A stretch of 64,000 nt of DNA from positions 5,001 through 69,000 of the forward strand of contig NC_092677.1 in assembly GCF_964355755.1 (NCBI RefSeq), in the 5' to 3' direction. A model generated the notes under the pieces. It ran no database searches, was not told where the DNA came from, and saw only the letters and a list, made by a program, of their open reading frames with translations. This document shows positions 43,101 through 58,100 of the stretch, in pieces; positions within the stretch are counted from its first letter, which is position 1, and every line of letters starts with the position of its first letter. This stretch comes from Antedon mediterranea. Taxonomy: Eukaryota > Echinodermata > Crinoidea > Comatulida > Antedonidae. A program made the position numbers and the translations under genes.

Positions 43101-46100
43101 TTATACTTCAGGCTACACTTAAGTCAAACGAAAGACATGTCATATATCTACACATAAATCTACACACGACGGTGATATATTATATTCCTAATTTTCATCC
43201 TTCTTTTAAAAAAAGATATTTTTATTCTTAATAGTTTAAGTAAAAAACATCAGACAAACAATCTCATTTCCTAAGAGTGACTTCAAATTATCAACAAATT
43301 ATTTAGAATTGACCCGAATTTCTAGATAATAATTATCGTATATTTAAAATAGGTTACTTACCTGGGTTACTAAGCGTCCTACTAGTAGGTCCAAACATCT
43401 TGTAAGGATCTACAAAATAAACAATTTTATACTTTCATATAATAATTTAGAACAGGGACCATGTGAATAATAAAGCCTTTCCAAACTGAGCGTAACATTA
43501 ATCGGATAGTGTCTGTGTATTCTAAAAATGTTATATTCCTTTATTATTTTACAGATATTTCTCAGGTACTATGTGTAACAAGGTATATTTCTGGCGGCAA
43601 TAACTAACGTTAAAACGCATGACAGTGCTAAAGAGTAAACTTAAACGCTGTTCTCACCAATACCTAACGTTATAACGCATGACAGCGCTAAAGAGTAAAC
43701 TTAAACGCTGTTCTCACCAATACCTAACGTTAAAACGCATGACAGTGCTAAAGAGTAAACTTAAGCGCTGTTCTCACCAATAACTAATGTTAAAACGAAT
43801 GACGGCGCTAAAGAGTAAACTTAAACGCTGTTCTCACCAATACCTAACGTTAAAACGCATGACAGTGCTAAAGAGTAAACTTAAGCGCTGTTCTCACCAA
43901 TAACTAACGTTAAAACGAATGACGGCGCTAAAGAGTAAACTTAAACGCTGTTCTCACCAATAACTAACGTTAAAACGCATGACAGCGCTAAAGAGTAAAC
44001 TTAAACGCTGTTCTCATCAATAACTAACGTTAAAACGCATGACAGTGCTAAAGAGTAAACTTAAGCGCTGTTCTCAACAATATCTAACGTTAAAACGAAT
44101 GACGGCGCTAAAGAGTAAACTTAAACGCTGTTCTCACCAATAACTAACGTTAAAACGCATGACAGTGCTAAAGAGTAAACTTAACCACTGTTCTCACCAA
44201 TAACTAACGTTAAAACGAATGACGGCGCTAAAGAGTAAACTTAAACGCTGTTCTCACCAATAACTAACGTTAAAACGCATGACAGCGCTAAAGAGTAAAC
44301 TTAAACGCTGTTCTCATCAATAACTAACGTTAAAATGCATGACAGCGCTAAAGAGTAAACTTAAACACTATTCTCACCTGGTTGAACCTGTGTCGGTTCA
44401 TGTTTAATATTTGTTGCTGTTTGTGTGTAACTTCCTGTATAAAAAATATTAAACTTAAATTAAAGATTCCGAGCTATGAATACAGAAAATATTATTTTAT
44501 TGAAATACGTGGCTCCATTTTGAGATGGTGATCAGTCGAATATGTCCCAAGAAGTTAAATACACATTATTTTATATTCGCTTACGACTTTCGAATAAGCG
44601 TTTATTATCGTTTATTGCACTATATACTTATTGTGGACAGTAGTCTAGCACGGTTAAACTTTATTTTGTCTAATTCAATTCGTCGTGAGTAAATCCACTT
44701 ACATTTATATCAGTGTAGTTCCTATATTTACTATAATGATATGGTTAGGGTTAACCCAACCTTTAGCTCACGGTATAATGTTAAATGATTTTCAAAGAGT
44801 CAAAATAATCCATTCGTTAATTTTTGCTATAACATGTTTTAATGTTGGCAACCATAGTTATTAGATATTTAAATCCAACATTAATATTAAAACCCTTAAA
44901 ATATTACCTTTTGCAATTGATGTACTACCGCTCCAGACTGGCGTCCTTCCTCTTACCACTGATTCACAAGTCGCTTCTGAGAAATAATGTTTAACATGCA
45001 TATTTTATTCATAACCATCACATATTTTACCTATTAAATTAGTACATTTACATTTTCAGCTTTTTTATTCACAATAAGCAATACAAATTCTTCTTTTGTT
45101 AATAAACTGGACTTGAATTAGAAAGTTGCATACACAGGCTTCTGGATCACGACGAAGCAAATAACAAATACATAAGTACAGTTATTTTTAGTTTATTTAA
45201 ACTCACATTTTCTACAACAAAAACAAAGACCACGTAAGTGATTGTGTGTGTCGCTAGTGAAATTAAGCCATGAATTTTATTTAGGTTACGTAAAAAAATA
45301 GTACAAATATTCACAGGTCTACTGAACATTACAACTTAAAACATGACGATGAACAAGAAAAAAGGAACGATTTAAAACATGACGATGAACAAGGAAAAAG
45401 GGACGATTTAAAACATGACGATGAACAAGGAAAAAGGGACGATTTAAAACATGACGATGAACAAAGAAAAGGGACGATTTAAAACATGACGATGAACAAA
45501 GAAAAGGAACGATTTAAAACATGACGATGAACAAGAAAAAAGGAACGATTTAAAACATGACGATGAACAAGGAAAAAGGGACGATTTAAAACATGACGAT
45601 GAACAAAGAAAAGGGACGATTTAAAACATGACGATGAACCAGGAAAAAGAGACGATTTAAAACATGACGATGAACAAGGAAAAAGGGACGATTTAAAACA
45701 TGACGATGAAAAAGAAAAAGTGACGATTTAAAACATGACGATGAACATGAAAAAAGGGACGATTTAAAAAATGACTATGAACAAGAAAAAAGGAACGATT
45801 TAAAACATGACTATGAACAAGAAAAAAGGGACGATTTAAAACATGACGATGAACAAGAAAAGGGGGGCGATTTAAAACATGACGATGAACAAGGAAAAAG
45901 GGACGATTTAAAACATGACGATGAACAGGAAAAAGGGACGATTTAAAACATGACGATGAACAAGGAAAAAGGGACGATTTAAAACATGACGATGAACAAA
46001 GAAAAAGGGACGATTTAAAACATGACTATGAACAAGAAAAAAGGGACGATTTAAAACATGACGATGAACAAGAAAAAGGGGGCGATTTAAAACATGACGA

Positions 46101-49100
46101 TGAACAAGAAAAAGGGGACGATTTAAAGCATGACGATGAACAAGGGAAAAGGGACGATTTAAAACATGACGACGAATAAGGAAAAAGGGACGATTTAAAA
46201 CATGACGATGAACAAGGGAAAAGGGACGATTTAAAACATGACGATGAATAAGGAAAAAGAGACGATTTAAAACATGACTATGAACAAGGAAAAAGGGACG
46301 ATTTAAAACATGACGATGAACAAGGAAAAAGGGACGATTTAAAACATGACTATGAACAAGAAAAAAGGGACGATTTAAAATATGACGATGAACAAGGAAA
46401 AGGGACGATTTAAAACATGACTATGAACAAGGAAAAAGGGACGATTTAAAACATGACGATGAACAAGAAAAAGGGGGCGATTTAAAACATGACGATGAAC
46501 AAGAAAAAAGGTAGAAAAGCACTAAAACAATATTACAATAGAATATAATTTAGTTAAAACGTTACAGTTTTACCATCACGGCATATATCTTATACGTTAC
46601 AGTTTTACCATCACGGCATATATCTTATACGTTACAGTTTTACCATCACGGCATATATCTTATACGTTACAGTTTTACCATCACGGCATATATCTTATAC
46701 GTTACAGTTTTACCATCACGGCATATATCTTATACGTTACAGTTTTACCATCACGGCATATATCTTATACGTTACAGTTTTACCATCACGGCATATATCT
46801 TATACGTTACAGTTTTACCATCACGGCATATACCAGGGAGGTTTTACCAGGGAGTTGTAAACTCCCTGGTTTTACCATCACGGCATATATCTTATAGCAT
46901 TCCATTATAGGATATTATCAAATCGTCTGTTTTTTGTCAATGATTAACGCCAGCATAGTACATTCATATGCATTTACTGAGATAAATTTGATAAATATCA
47001 CTAGATTTTGAATCTGAGCTTATTTAATTTAAACAAACGTTTGTTCATGATTCAGTCTATCCCTGATTTGGTAAATTCATGATAATACTGGCGGTGAATA
47101 GAGCATCCATAACAAAAAAAAGAAACGGTTTATATACAGAACAACTTTGAGCTGCGGGGGAGGTTTTCTCATTATTTCAAAACTATTGCTTCATTTAATA
47201 TTAAACCAGTCTGAATCTTTGATTTCATCACAATAAATGTAATCCAAAATTATCGTCAACGGTTTATGTTTTATATCAGTTAGTTATTATAGTAGTAGTG
47301 GTAAGTGATATGTTGTGAGTTTTGAATTTTGTTGCTAGCGTTTATATGGTTTTGTCGTGGTAGTTTTGATTACTGTTTTTAAGTACGTGATTATTATATG
47401 AATCACGCTATACAGTATACTAGAAATGAACGTTTTTTAAATAGAAGTTGACAGCATAAGCCGAATGGTTGTCCGTTAAAATGCTCTAGTGCATAACTAT
47501 TGTCAGTGATGAGCAAAGTTGACTTGTTACCGCAAGGGGAAATGTTATTAAGTAAGGAAATAGAGAATAATCTGGAAGGAAACGCAAGGCAGCCAAACAA
47601 TATTACTCGTTATCAAGTACGGTAATGTGGCGGCGGCGATCTACTCATTACACGCCTTAATAACGGATTGCACATCTAATCATTTAAATACTTGTATTTT
47701 TTAGTAATTACATTTCTGTACAATCACTGATTAGTTTATTTGGTATAGGACGATCTAAAAAACTGCACCAATAAATTATTTAGGCTTAACCATCATAATT
47801 TTCTTAAGAATTTATTTACGAATTATTTTGTATTATCTATATGTTTTATTTATCTGTATGTTTTTACAAAGTTGGGGAAAAATAATAACTACATACTTGA
47901 TAAATACTGTATATTTTATATACAAATATTATACCCTGAATTTAAATTTCAATGCAATTGTTTTACAAAGCGAGATACGTAGAATTCATGAACATTGGCT
48001 AATATTTCCTGTTTGTTGATTACCATCTGTCAACGGAAATCATAAGAAAGTTTACTATTGATCGCCATGTTAGAAGGCACCTGCAGTACGAAACGCTAAA
48101 ATTACCAACTAAATTTAAATATTTACTAATATACAATTATTAGTATAAAAAAAAGAGAATTTGTAAAATACCGTAATTGATAAGAATAATTGAATAAAAA
48201 GAGTAATCCTACCAGTTATGTACATGTTGTCCTTTCCTGTGTAGTTTCTTGGTAGAAACGGTGGATAAACTAGATACCGGCGGCGCGTCGAGCGGGCGTA
48301 CAGACAAGCCCCCGTCGCAAATTCTTGTTTGCGATCCGTATTGAAGATAATCTCAGCAAATAAAAAAAAACTATCGCATGTTTTTGTTCACGATGACAAA
48401 TAAAAGTAACTTTTGAAAAAATGTGTATATAATTTATATTATTCGAGTACTGACTATTCTAAAAATGTTGGTGAGCCGCCGTCCAACGGAAGATACCATG
48501 TCACCTCAAATCAGAAAATAAACCAAGATTCTGATTGCCTTTTATTCATTCAGTGCTATAGGCTAAGCTTGTAGAAAGAGTTTGATATCTTCTAATATGG
48601 ACCAATCAAACACAGCGTTAATGAATAATGTATGAAGTAATTTATTATACACCTAAGCGATGATGCCTGGCTATACAGAAGCAGTGGTCGATATTTTAAA
48701 AGAGGCTGTTGTTGGTCGCGTGTCGTTGAATTAAGTCATCCAAAATCTTTTGTTATAGTTAACTAGTAAATATTGGCTAAAGATTATGAAAGCAGTAAAA
48801 CAAAAAAAAATCAGCATGCGCCACTGAATATGAGCAAAATCTTCTGAAAACACTTCATGCACCAGAAAATAAGAAACACCTATTCTCAAAAGAAATAACA
48901 GAACAGGCACGTGCGTACTAAATCGCCCATGGTGTTCTTGGCTTTATGTTTGCACAATGATGAACGAAGAACGATTCTTACAAACATAATTTATTAAAAG
49001 CTCTAGGTCAAAATAATGAGATTTCTAGAGGTTTTGTTCCTTATAATATCTAAGACCATGATTATAGGTAACAAGCAGGTGCTTTTTAATAATTACTAAA

Positions 49101-52100
49101 ATATCTACTGACAACAAAAATAATACCTTTTTTTAACAAATATTTTCCGTATTTATTAAATGGTGTTAAAATGTATGTATATCATTATTACAGCACCTTT
49201 TATTTATATCATAGCTACTCTACATAGAACTGGCGATTAACATTACTTTTATAAAGCTATATGTTCATTTATAACACTGTACGATGGTTGTGTAATGTAA
49301 TTGTTGATTCACTTAAATTCAAATTGGTTTTATTTTTTACATTGAGGATGCACATTTTATTACAAATTAATTTAACTTTGAAACAATGTGGAAACGGTGG
49401 TATTTACTATTATGTGCAAAGAGACTTGAAGCTAGTGTTCAGATAATGGTTTACTTGTATGATGAAAATGTGCAAAGAGACTTGAAGCTAGTGTTCAGAT
49501 AATGGTTTACTTGTATGAGCAAAATGTGCAAAGAGACTTGAAGCTAGTGTTCAGATAATGGTTTACTTGTATGAGCAAAATGTGCAAAGAGACTTGAAGC
49601 TAGTGTTCAGATAATGGTTTACTTGTATGAGGAAAATGTGCAAAGAAACTTGAAGCTAGTGTTCAGATAATGGTTTACTTGTATGAGCAAAATGTGCAAA
49701 GAGACTTGAAGCTAGTGTTCAGATAATGGTTTACTTGTATGAGCAAAATGTGCAAAGAGACTTGAAGCTAGTGTTCAGATAATGGTTTACTTGTATGAGC
49801 AAAATGTTTGCTTGCCGTAATCTCTACAAGACTTATTTTAAGAAGCTATTTTAAGTTTATTCAAATCATAGTAAAAATTCGAAAATTAAAGATTAAGAAT
49901 TTCATATAAAATAATAATACTAATAAAGAATCAACAAGTAGCCGAGATGATAATAATAGACTGTTAGCCTCACTTTAATTAATGCTATAGAGTATGTTGA
50001 AAAGGAATCAATAATAATTGATCGCCTTAAATTTAATCAAAGGCACGTTCTTTATTAGTATGCCTACTAAGGTTAATTCAGAGTTGGTTTATGCCAAGTT
50101 AGTACGTGATGCAATTCTACTGTCGTTTATTGAGTAAATGATGATCAGTTTACAGTACATCAAGTGGCCTTTCATTTTTAAAACGACATGAAGCGGAAAG
50201 GGAAACTACAATCAACGGATGCTCAATCCTTGTCGAACTTTAGTTTAACAATCAACATAATAGCAAAATACGAAGTATGACGGAAGTTAAGGGGAAACAA
50301 TTGCAAGTCAATCGATTGAAACTCTTCCGAAAATACTTTTATACTTAAGAGCATAAAATATGAACGTGAGAATCATTAAATATTCACATTATGATATCAT
50401 CAGCCAAAATTATGGAAAGCACAGAATTACAAGATTTAATAAAGGTTGCTTACTTCCTTTAAAAAATGTATTAAAATTTGATATATCGCATTATAAATCT
50501 TAATGTGCTCTGAAAAAATAATCTGACAAGAGGCAACCAACTAAAAAGAGAACCTAGCAAGTAATATTGTAAGTGACATGATTGGTATAATGAAAACAAC
50601 ACCACAATAAGACAAAATTAAATATCGATATTACGCACGAAATTAATAGGATGAGAAATATGTCTTCTGTTCTATTAAAACCAGTAACTAATATAACTAT
50701 ACAATAGGTTAACTGGAATTCATCGCGTAATGTAGGCCTATTCAAATTAAATGACTTCATAATGCCCTCAAATGGAAGTTCGAGCTGGTTTATGAATGCA
50801 TTGTATCATTATAGACACGATGTAGGTCCTATATTCCAATACTGCAATATATTTATATATAGATAACTACATTAAAGGTCCTATTGTTACTTTTGGTTGA
50901 TTTTTTGAAGATTTTGGTTTACTTTCTTCATAATTACATTTTTTTTAATTTCACTTTCTAAATCAATAAATCACGTGACTAAATAGTGACTGGATTATAA
51001 CTTATTTCGGTAAGCAATAAAACAGGATAAATCTAAACGTTTGGTATTATTCTTCAAGTAATGTCAAGTCCTTCCCTGTGCATGTAAAGGAGCTTTAATC
51101 ACTTTTTATTAAGTAGGTTCTTCAATGCTTTCACAATAACAATGCACAACAGCACACGAACCTAGACTAAAGAACGTTAACAAAGAAAGTTAATAACATT
51201 GCAAGTGATCACGCGTAAAGTAATATCTTACAAATCGAGCGTCTTAATTGTGTAATTAAGTTCAAGACAGGAACGTATTTAGGATACAACAAGTATGAAC
51301 CAAACCATGAAACAAATCATAACAACTATAAGATATAGGCCTGCTGTAGGCGAGTAGCAACCACAATTGTCTTAAAACCCAAATTAGTATACGATACGTT
51401 ACAATAATTGAAATAATGATATAATTATTACAAACACATAAACAGGACAGATATAATTACAGATACAATTGATGAAATACAACATAGTACCAGGGATTTT
51501 TTGTCGAGATTATCACAATACATTTATCCGGCAGGTACTATGTTTAGTTATGGTTATACGGTGATACGGAAGGTATCACAATACATTTATCCGGCAGGTA
51601 CTAGGTTTAGTTATGGTTATACGGTGATACGGAAGGTTATGGTGACTACGGGGTGTTGCCGCATCGCACTGGATTTACTTTGGTCAAAACAACTAAATAA
51701 TGGTTAATGGTTTTGAAATTCATGACTGATAATGTCATCTCAGATTCAAACTATGTTACTGTTGGATATTGAAAGTACTATCTTAAGTGTAATTATATTT
51801 ATTATTTTGTTTTCCTTATTCTCACATCCTCAACTTTATCGTTTCAAAATTAGTTATTTTTCAGTATATAACTGTGTGGTTTAGAATTTCTTCTAACCTG
51901 TAGGCCTAAATGATATTTTGTGAATCAAAAAGCAAAAAACGCTGTGGGTATCAGTGACCGGATCAAAATTATAAAGTAGAACCACGTTGAGAATGCATTT
52001 AAGAGTTTTTATCTCACTGGTGGTTTAAACTAATGGTAGATATCAAGCCGATTCTGGGTTCGAATCTCAGTTGGGACGGCTTTTTATCATTCTCACATAT

Positions 52101-55100
52101 TTCCTCATCTTCGCCGTTTATAAATCAATTCATAGTATATCACTGGACGGTTTAGAATGTATCTGTCGGCTGAATGTATAATACTAATAGAGTGGCGGCG
52201 TTTGTTTCTTATACACTCATGTTTGTTATTGCATGCATATCAAAATGACGGAATTTTCACTGTTAAGTTTTTAATTGGGACACAGAAGCAAGTGTATAAA
52301 TCTTACCGTTCCTGGGCATGCGTGATGATGTATCCACTGGAGTCGTAGAATTTGGGTATGGAAAAGCTGTGCTTCCTGCAATAAAACATGTTTGTTGTTT
52401 AGTAAGATTGTGTGGTGTGACGTAGAAACTGGGGGCTTTGTACAGACGTGGACCTAACTATCGGGTGGATAAACACCAATGAATTAAAGAATTTTGGAAA
52501 ATGAATATGGGAAAATTTAATAGAGGTAATATTGCTTTGTAGGAAACGATCATGTGAATGAAGAAATGGGTGGTGTGCGGACATAAAGTATAATAGGGTG
52601 GAAGGAATAAAAGTTGTGCTTGATCAAGTTTATTGAACCGACGGAATATAGGTAGTGGATTAAAGGCATACAACAAAGATAGATCAGCTATTTTGGATGG
52701 ACGAAAAGAAATAAGGTATAGGTAGATAAACAAAATGAGTAGGTAGAAAAAATAATGAATTGAAATAACGTATGCAGCCTAACTAGGCTGAATCGTGGAC
52801 GAGCCAACATCCCGCCTCAGATTTATGGCTAATTCCCCCCCTTACCACTACGTCACTTGATGCAATTTGAAATGTTGCCAATGATAACAGTTATGATTGA
52901 CCTTGTTGGTACTAATGGTGGTGATAATTTTATGATTTTTAATGATAATTCATTGTAATTATGCACGATCGGATGCTATAAAGTTGAACATTGTTTGAAA
53001 GAGGGCGCTGTTTAGGTTTATAACACAAAGGGAATTTATACAAATGAAGCGTAAAGAAAATGCAATATATTTACATAAAAGTAGTCTGAAAATGTGGTAG
53101 GACTAGTGTCATTATAACATGAAGACTGCACAGGCTTTACAACATGCAGATGTAAAGAAACAGTATAAAAATGTTAACACCTTACATAATATTACAGAGG
53201 CCCTTATACCAGATATGGCCTAGTGGAGTTCACAATGCATTTGTTACCAAATATCATTCACAATTCATAACGCATTCAGAGTATCATCCAACATTCATAT
53301 TACAGAATAAATTAGCATTAGTTAGAAATCATTAGTTTTGGTTACCAGGAAACGAAGGAGTAACATGCTGCTTGCTAGTGGTGTTGTTGTTGTTGTTGTT
53401 GTATCGGTCAGGCTCGTGACGATTTACAGGCAGTCCATTAAAGTCCATCATTTTACCTTGTGTTGGCACGGGACCTCTTGGAGAGGGTTGCAACGCTTTA
53501 TCTACGTCTTCTGACGTCAAATTAGGCAACGGAGCTGTTATTATGAAATTAAGACTTTTAAAATGTAAGAATTACTCAATGTTTGCTATTATTTAGTTCT
53601 AAGATGTTTGTAAATTACAATATTTCCAAAGGATCAGTAGACCAATAGTTCTGTAGTAAACGGACGAAGATCTATTCGGCAAAAATGCAGCTTATAACAA
53701 ATTCAAAACAACGCCCTCAGTTGTTCATCGACAACTTTATAAGTGTGGCTATACCATTTTATTCGACGAACTGTCAAAAAATCCAAAAAAGACCTTTTGT
53801 GGGGTTTTTTTGTCCACTTACTTTGTTTCAAAAAATTCAAATGTGACATAAGGACCTCAGCATTATATGCACTTGTAATCCGGATGAAATCGTCTCTGTT
53901 CATTTTACATAATTGTTTTCCATCCATGCTGAATCTTGTTACTTGTACATCCTGTAGAGAATATTCTCGAACAGCCCACTCAACCCACTGTTGGACATGT
54001 TCAGTGCTCCACATATTGGGATCTAAAAACAAATTTATATTCACTTATTTAGTCAAAATTATTATTAATTCGCATTTAGGCCTATGTTTAGGCCTAAACT
54101 TCCAAAATAGATAAGAAAATAAAAGAAGATAACAAAATATCAAAATGCTACATAGATCTCTATATTACATATAATGTAATTTCTTTCCTCATAATGTATT
54201 ACAAGAAACATGATAATCAGACGGCCAAATGAGATCAAACGCTGTGTTACCACACCAATTGCAGCTAATAATTAATATCTGTTACCCGGAGTTCAGTTTT
54301 TGTTTCTTTTTTTATGTCAAATAAAACATTTTTCTAGTAATTACGTATATTTTTGTCTTTATTATTTCCCATGACCTTGTTAGAAGTGCTTTATATTATG
54401 TTTACTGGTTTAACTGGTTGAACTTGTGTAGTGTCAAGCATTCACCTAACACGCGATAACACGCTCTCGTTTGAGCAAATTGGATATTTCCCGCCAGTAA
54501 TTGCTTCTTCCTTGGGTACATCGTCTGTGACAAAATGTACCCCGGCCACTGACCTCCATACAAATAAAACTTGTACGTGCCAATACGTTTGTATACTTCC
54601 GATTTGTCCAATTCGACTTACTTATTTTAAAATAATTAATAACTACATTATGACACTTTTCATTATTACACCAGTAATCAACATTATGATCTAATGTTGA
54701 AGACACACAAACAAAAAACCAATCACATATCATAAATGTTGAAGACACACAAACAAAAAACCAATCACATATCATTTAATGTTGAAGACACAGAAACAAA
54801 AAACCAATCACATATCATTTTTAACCATTTATCAATAAATAATTGTATTTAATTTCAGAATGATGTAGGCCTACGTGTATGTATAGTATTTTAAAAATCG
54901 TTTGAATGAATAATCAAAGTTATTTTCAAACTGTACTTCTTCTACTTCAGAACAATATGAAAACCGTGATTTTATCAGTAATATTACAATTTATTTTAAG
55001 CTACAACAATATCTTACTCGGTGCTGTACATTTTGATAACTGTTAACTTAATGTATATCATATTGTTATACTTAATAAATTGATTGTTTTAATGCCGCTT

Positions 55101-58100
55101 GCGATTTACATTTTCTTCCTGTATTGCAAGGTTGATGTGACTCGGCATCCGGTTTGTCACTTCTTTACGCTCAGTCTACACAATTTACTGCAGTAACAGT
55201 GCTAGCAAACCACTTTGTCTTATTTACTGCAGTAACAGTGCTAGCAAACCACTTATTTTGTGCACTATACTATAAACCGCCTATTATAACAAACACACAC
55301 GAAACAGCCTGCTGATATATACTGATAATGTATCTATTTATTTGAAACGATAAAGATGAGGAAATATATGAGATTTGAACCCGGAACATTCTGCTTGATA
55401 TGCAGATGTACGAACCATTAGACCAGGGGCTTTCGTGCTATTCTTCAAATTTGATTTTATAACGACAACAAAGTGTATGGCTTAACCTGTGAAAAGGGGC
55501 CTATAATAAATTTAGTAAATCTAACTTATCATTGTTTAAGTTGTGAGGCAGGCAGGAAAGCATTTGAGTTGAGAAGCAGGTATATTCTCTTTGTAAATGA
55601 ATATCCATGTGTATAAGAGAATACACACAACAAGCGGTTATTTTAATAATATTCTCTAAATTAATATACGATAAACCATAAAAACGATTATAATGAAACT
55701 GAGTTTAGGCCCAATCCATAAACCCACAGCATTTTGTCTGTACAATAGCTATCTCCAAACGAGTCAATTATTATTAATATGCACAATACTAAATTAATAT
55801 TATTTTTTTTTGTCTTGTGTGAGTTCATCTAACGTTTCTAAATTAATATTTTATTTACTTTGCTGTTTATAGGTGAAATCACTATTTATTATTGACAATT
55901 CATATTATCGTACAAACTATTTCGTTAATGTTTATAGTCTATTATATCTATTGTAAAAGGTTTTGTGGAAAATAAACAAAAATTTTAATTATGGTTTGTT
56001 ATTGATAAATTATTTATAAAAATCCAAAATATATATTAATTATCACAAGGTGATGAACAGCTGTAACATGAGAGAAAGTAATTCCTCAATGGTCGTACAT
56101 AAAAAAGGAGGTTCTGTAGTATAGTGTCAGGAGACGCCGCCAGAATATGGGACGAAAGTTGCTGTTAAAAAACATGATGGCTATTTATTTCGCTAGACAA
56201 TGATATCCGTCTCGGGTGCAGATGACGATAAGATGACCCAACAGGTTAGATCCATTCTGCTGATTTCATAACAACGTAAATAACAAATGTTATAGGCCTC
56301 ATGCTATTAAACTTACTTAGTTATCAATTCCAATTCTAATATTTTTAATTTTTCAACACGCCAATGCATAAAACTACTATGCAACGAAACAAATGTTATC
56401 ATAAAGGTATTTCATTATATATATGCCTATATATATTATATTATATATGCCTATATATATTATAGGCATATTCAGGGTTGAACAACGATATTTTACTTCA
56501 GTAAAATATGTTCAACTTTCTTCGTTGTGTATTTTCTCTAATTTAGCTTATTGGAAATGGTTTTCATTCGAGGGCTTGGAAGTTATACAAAAGATTTGAA
56601 CACCTGTTTGTAAATGAACAAGCCTGATTGATAAGTTGGAACAATGCTCCGTAGAATATTAAAAAAGAGAACACAATATACTTGAAGAGAATATTAAAGT
56701 AGATGTGATTACTAAATCGATTTGAAAGCGAAGGAATATGCTGATAACAGCATGAGAATAAAATGCTGCTTATTTGAGTGTAAGTTGCAGGTGTTTTACT
56801 CACGATCTATATCGTTATGGAATTTTGGCAGATAAACTATTCTTCTGTGACCTTGGCATCACCTTCTAAAACAGGCATTTCTCTTTTTTTAAATAAAGAA
56901 TCCTTATTTACTTCATGTATTTGTCTACTGCTTCTTTGTATTAACTAATTTGTTTTGAATTTGTTAAATTGAATATTCTAACAAATTAAAATGATAGCAT
57001 ATATCATAGTAACACAAAAGTAAGGTTATAACACTGGTTTATACCATAACAACAATAATAACAGATTCTTGTTATGAACAATAGACAAAGATTAAGAAAG
57101 ATTACGGAGAGAAAACCGGAAAGGACTAGGTGCGCTTCGCATTGGCTCAGTTCATAACGGAAAAGGAGTGTATACAGAACGTTTTGATCCGTTAGTAGGC
57201 CTACTAGTTTTTTATTTACAAAAAAAATAATTTAGTTTATTTATCTTTAAAATATTATTCGTACAAAATCAAATCACAATCGATGATTATGGATATTAGA
57301 TAATTAATGTAATGTTGTTACTGATGTTGTATAACATACTAAACAAAATGTAGGCCTAAAGTACCTATATTGGTCAAAGTATTTATCAATATAGCCTCCC
57401 GAACCACTGTTGACTGGATTACAATATAGCCTCCCTATCATATAATGGTCAAAGTATTTATCAATATAGCCTCCCAAACCACTGTTGACTGGATTACAAT
57501 ATAGCATCCCTATCATATAATGGTCAAAGTATTTATCAATATAGCCTCCCGAACCACTGTTGACTGGATTACAAACTCGATTAGCCATTGGATTATTATA
57601 ACTGCAGTTTTATGATGTAAGGTTAAATAGCTCAATTTCCGTTTTTTTAAACTTTTATACTGATTGTTGTCTATTCCAAATGGTCAGTTTTATTTGTTGG
57701 TACCGTACCAAATGTTTCCTCTTTTCACAGTTATTGTAGAACATGAAATTTGGTAAAATATTCCTTTACAGTTGTTGTTTCCTTCATAGTGTTATGGTAG
57801 CCATTTAATATCATGTCCAGTCCAATTATAGCTGTATCGTACCATACGGTACGGTTAACCGTCTTAGGTTTATCCATTTTCCAGTCAAATTTTGACAGTT
57901 GCGGCTTCATTTCATGCATAGTATATTGTGGTACAATTTTCAAGGTATTCGCAGTACATAAATGTAATGCAAATTTAGCGTTTTCAAACATAATTTTAAA
58001 TAATTATAAATTACGTTGGCTATCGATAAATGATAATACATTAGTTTTGGTTAACCCTCTGTACACAAAATTAACTTAAGCAAGTAACAAACTGGTTTCC

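Noticed and set aside
57304-57588. 94-codon minus-strand ORF with three 25-residue repeats
   Set aside because: The 75-bp tandem repeat is a multiple of three, so openness repeats automatically. It is intronic in ERG with no matching phase evidence.
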